Source: Fimenecus sp036652055 (lineage in GTDB: Bacteria; Bacillota; Clostridia; Oscillospirales; Acutalibacteraceae). Taken from it: a DNA stretch of 21,954 bases. The DNA is taken from assembly GCA_036652055.1 (NCBI GenBank), contig JAVVWP010000029.1, forward strand, positions 1-21,954, read 5' to 3'. The notes below the pieces were generated by a model. It did no database searches and had not been told where the DNA came from. It was given only the letters and a program-made list of their open reading frames with translations. The first letter of the stretch is position 1; each line of letters starts with the position of its first letter. A program made the position numbers and the translations under genes. Shown here in pieces: positions 20,781 to 21,954 of the stretch.

Positions 20781-21872
20781 TTAGCCCTCCCAAGGGGAAT
20801 AGTTAAAGCTTGGCTCTATTACACTAACCTTGTATGTACCTTCAAGAGTAGTGGCATTCGGGTTAATATCAATTAAAGTAGCACCAACAGGGGCACGCCT
20901 GCCCCAAGCGTTTACACCGCTAACTCTTGCATAGCTAAAATAAACACCGTCATAGTTTCTAAGCCAGTTAAAATCGTGGTCGTGACCAACAGAAATAAAA
21001 GTAGTGCTTTTAAGTTCTTTGATTTTTTCAAAGCAGCCCGTATTTTTATCTTGAGGCTGTGAATAAACTTTACCCTCAAGGTTAATTTCATTAAATCCGC
21101 CAATATGCGAAAGATTTTTCCAAGCATCGGTATATTCAGCTAAAGGGACATGCATAAACAATGCAGTTTGTGCATTTTTACCGTCAGCAGTTCTGTTTGC
21201 AGTGTCTTTAACAGCGTTTTCATACCAAGTCACTTGATTTTCGGTAAGACCTTTGTAACCAATATCTTTTCCGCTGTTGTCATAGGTTTTACCGTGAGTA
21301 TCCATATTTATAAACGAATAAACCGTTTTATTGTTTTCGCCCACAACATCAACAACATAGTTGCCAATACCATCGGTGTCGCCCTTTTGCATAAGTGAAT
21401 ATTTATACCCTTTCAAAAGCTCATAAAGCTCCTCCCGACCTTCAATTCCGTCAGTCAGACCAACTTGAGTCCCTGTTTTATAGCTCCATTCACCATCGTG
21501 ATTGCCAAAAGTATACATCCAATAAACTTTGTTCTTTTCAAATAATTCCGCAACTTTAATCAGTGCTTTATCTCTACCGTGATTTTTTGCAAGACCACCA
21601 ACTGCATCGCCTGTTAGTGCAACAATATCAGCATCTGCAAACTTTATAGCTTCTTCAAGCCATTTAAAAGTTTGCTTATCTTGCTTTTTTGTGCCATTCG
21701 TAAGGTGCAGGTCAGTAATTTGAAGAACTCTAATCATACCGTTTTTAGGTAGCTTGATTGAGGTTTCTTTTTTTACCTCAGGCAGAGTTTTTACTTTCCC
21801 ACAGCCTGAAAAGGTGAGGGGAACAGCAAATAGAAAAAGTGAAAGAATAACAGATAAGTATTTTTTAAGCAT
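20781..21872 (-). CDS. lipoprotein metallophosphatase
   Basis: This is a calcineurin-like phosphoesterase anchored outside the membrane. The 363-residue protein starts with a signal peptide (Lys-Lys, then a hydrophobic run at 7-20) and a lipobox LTFSGC, so Cys24 would be lipidated. The metal-site motifs come in family order: Asp54-x-His56 (ITDLHL), Asp89 (LTGDA), Asn124-His125 (GNHDGEW), His241 (MHVPLAEY) and His297/His299 (GHDHDFNW). The overall pattern resembles the eukaryotic Dcr2/plant PAP28-like branch, whose substrate in bacteria is unknown; a secreted phosphate-scavenging role is a guess. An AAAGGGA site lies 8 bases before the ATG on the minus strand. It is a single-gene unit with its own promoter and terminator. 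Confidence 0.88.
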   Translation of the reverse strand: MLKKYLSVILSLFLFAVPLTFSGCGKVKTLPEVKKETSIKLPKNGMIRVLQITDLHLTNGTKKQDKQTFKWLEEAIKFADADIVALTGDAVGGLAKNHGRDKALIKVAELFEKNKVYWMYTFGNHDGEWSYKTGTQVGLTDGIEGREELYELLKGYKYSLMQKGDTDGIGNYVVDVVGENNKTVYSFINMDTHGKTYDNSGKDIGYKGLTENQVTWYENAVKDTANRTADGKNAQTALFMHVPLAEYTDAWKNLSHIGGFNEINLEGKVYSQPQDKNTGCFEKIKELKSTTFISVGHDHDFNWLRNYDGVYFSYARVSGVNAWGRRAPVGATLIDINPNATTLEGTYKVSVIEPSFNYSPWEG

Positions 21873-21891
21873 TTTTTCATTCCCTTTCGGA

Positions 21892-21920
21892 GTTACAATT
21901 AACTTTGTAACATATTGTTA
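21892..21920. promoter_or_regulatory. operator-like overlapping inverted repeats
   Basis: GTTACAA (21892-21898) and TTGTAAC (21905-21911) form a perfect 7-base inverted repeat with a 6-base gap. A second palindrome, TAACA-TAT-TGTTA (21908-21920), overlaps it. Both lie between the -10 and the ribosome site of the metallophosphatase gene, a typical place for a repressor to bind. The regulator is unknown. Confidence 0.45.
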
Positions 21921-21922
21921 TT

Positions 21923-21951
21923 ATTGTATGACTTATATTCAGTTTTGTCAA
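21923..21951 (-). promoter_or_regulatory. metallophosphatase promoter
   Basis: On the minus strand TTGACA (21946-21951), exactly 17 bases, then TACAAT (21923-21928). This is one of the two best vegetative promoters in the window. Confidence 0.82.
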
Positions 21952-21954
21952 TGA

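Overview
The window comes from a low-GC, Gram-positive, endospore-forming anaerobe, most likely class Clostridia (a gut Oscillospirales/Ruminococcaceae-type genome is my best guess). The evidence is AT-rich DNA, strong GGAGG-type ribosome binding sites, a SpoIIID sporulation regulator, RqcH, a DivIVA-like coiled coil, the short form of Nif3/YqfO and an A/T-rich codon pattern. It is mostly chromosomal housekeeping DNA, with one mobile element entering from the left edge.

Layout. 1-574: end of an IS481-family insertion sequence, transposase on the minus strand and cut by the window edge, followed by a dispersed inverted repeat (593-714). 886-1980: a zinc-ribbon membrane protein, secG, tRNA-Lys(UUU) and a strong terminator. 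2007-5180: a solitary GH2 beta-galactosidase with its own promoter. 5227-9031: a probable operon of a DivIVA-like protein, a fumarase beta subunit and PcrA helicase, ending at a bidirectional terminator shared with the convergent rodA gene (9145-10311, minus). 10382-11989: divergent promoters drive rodA one way and tsaE-tsaB-rpiB the other, the latter three overlapping. 11997-13099: upp, then spoIIID behind a long hairpin that buries its ribosome binding site. 13123-19869: ileS, a DUF1858 protein, trmK, nif3 (yqfO) and rqcH, ending at a strong terminator. 19857-20762: a Cof-type HAD phosphatase with its own promoter. 20781-21951: a minus-strand lipoprotein metallophosphatase with a good promoter and an operator-like inverted repeat.

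How the genes fit together. Most serve translation and RNA quality control: tsaE/tsaB (t6A modification of tRNA), trmK (m1A22 of tRNA), ileS, tRNA-Lys, and rqcH (ribosome-associated quality control). Others serve the cell envelope and division (secG, rodA, DivIVA-like), nucleotide and sugar-phosphate salvage (upp, rpiB), repair (pcrA) and sporulation (spoIIID).

The most interesting observations are (1) an isoleucyl-tRNA synthetase whose HIGH signature reads G-I-H-H, the swapped GXHH form linked to very high mupirocin resistance in IleRS2 enzymes, with no room for a T-box leader; (2) the 20-pair hairpin that can act both as upp terminator and as a cover over the spoIIID Shine-Dalgarno sequence; and (3) a fumarase beta subunit with no alpha subunit beside it. 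I found no CRISPR array, prophage, toxin-antitoxin pair or recognisable riboswitch, and no convincing wholly new multi-gene system.
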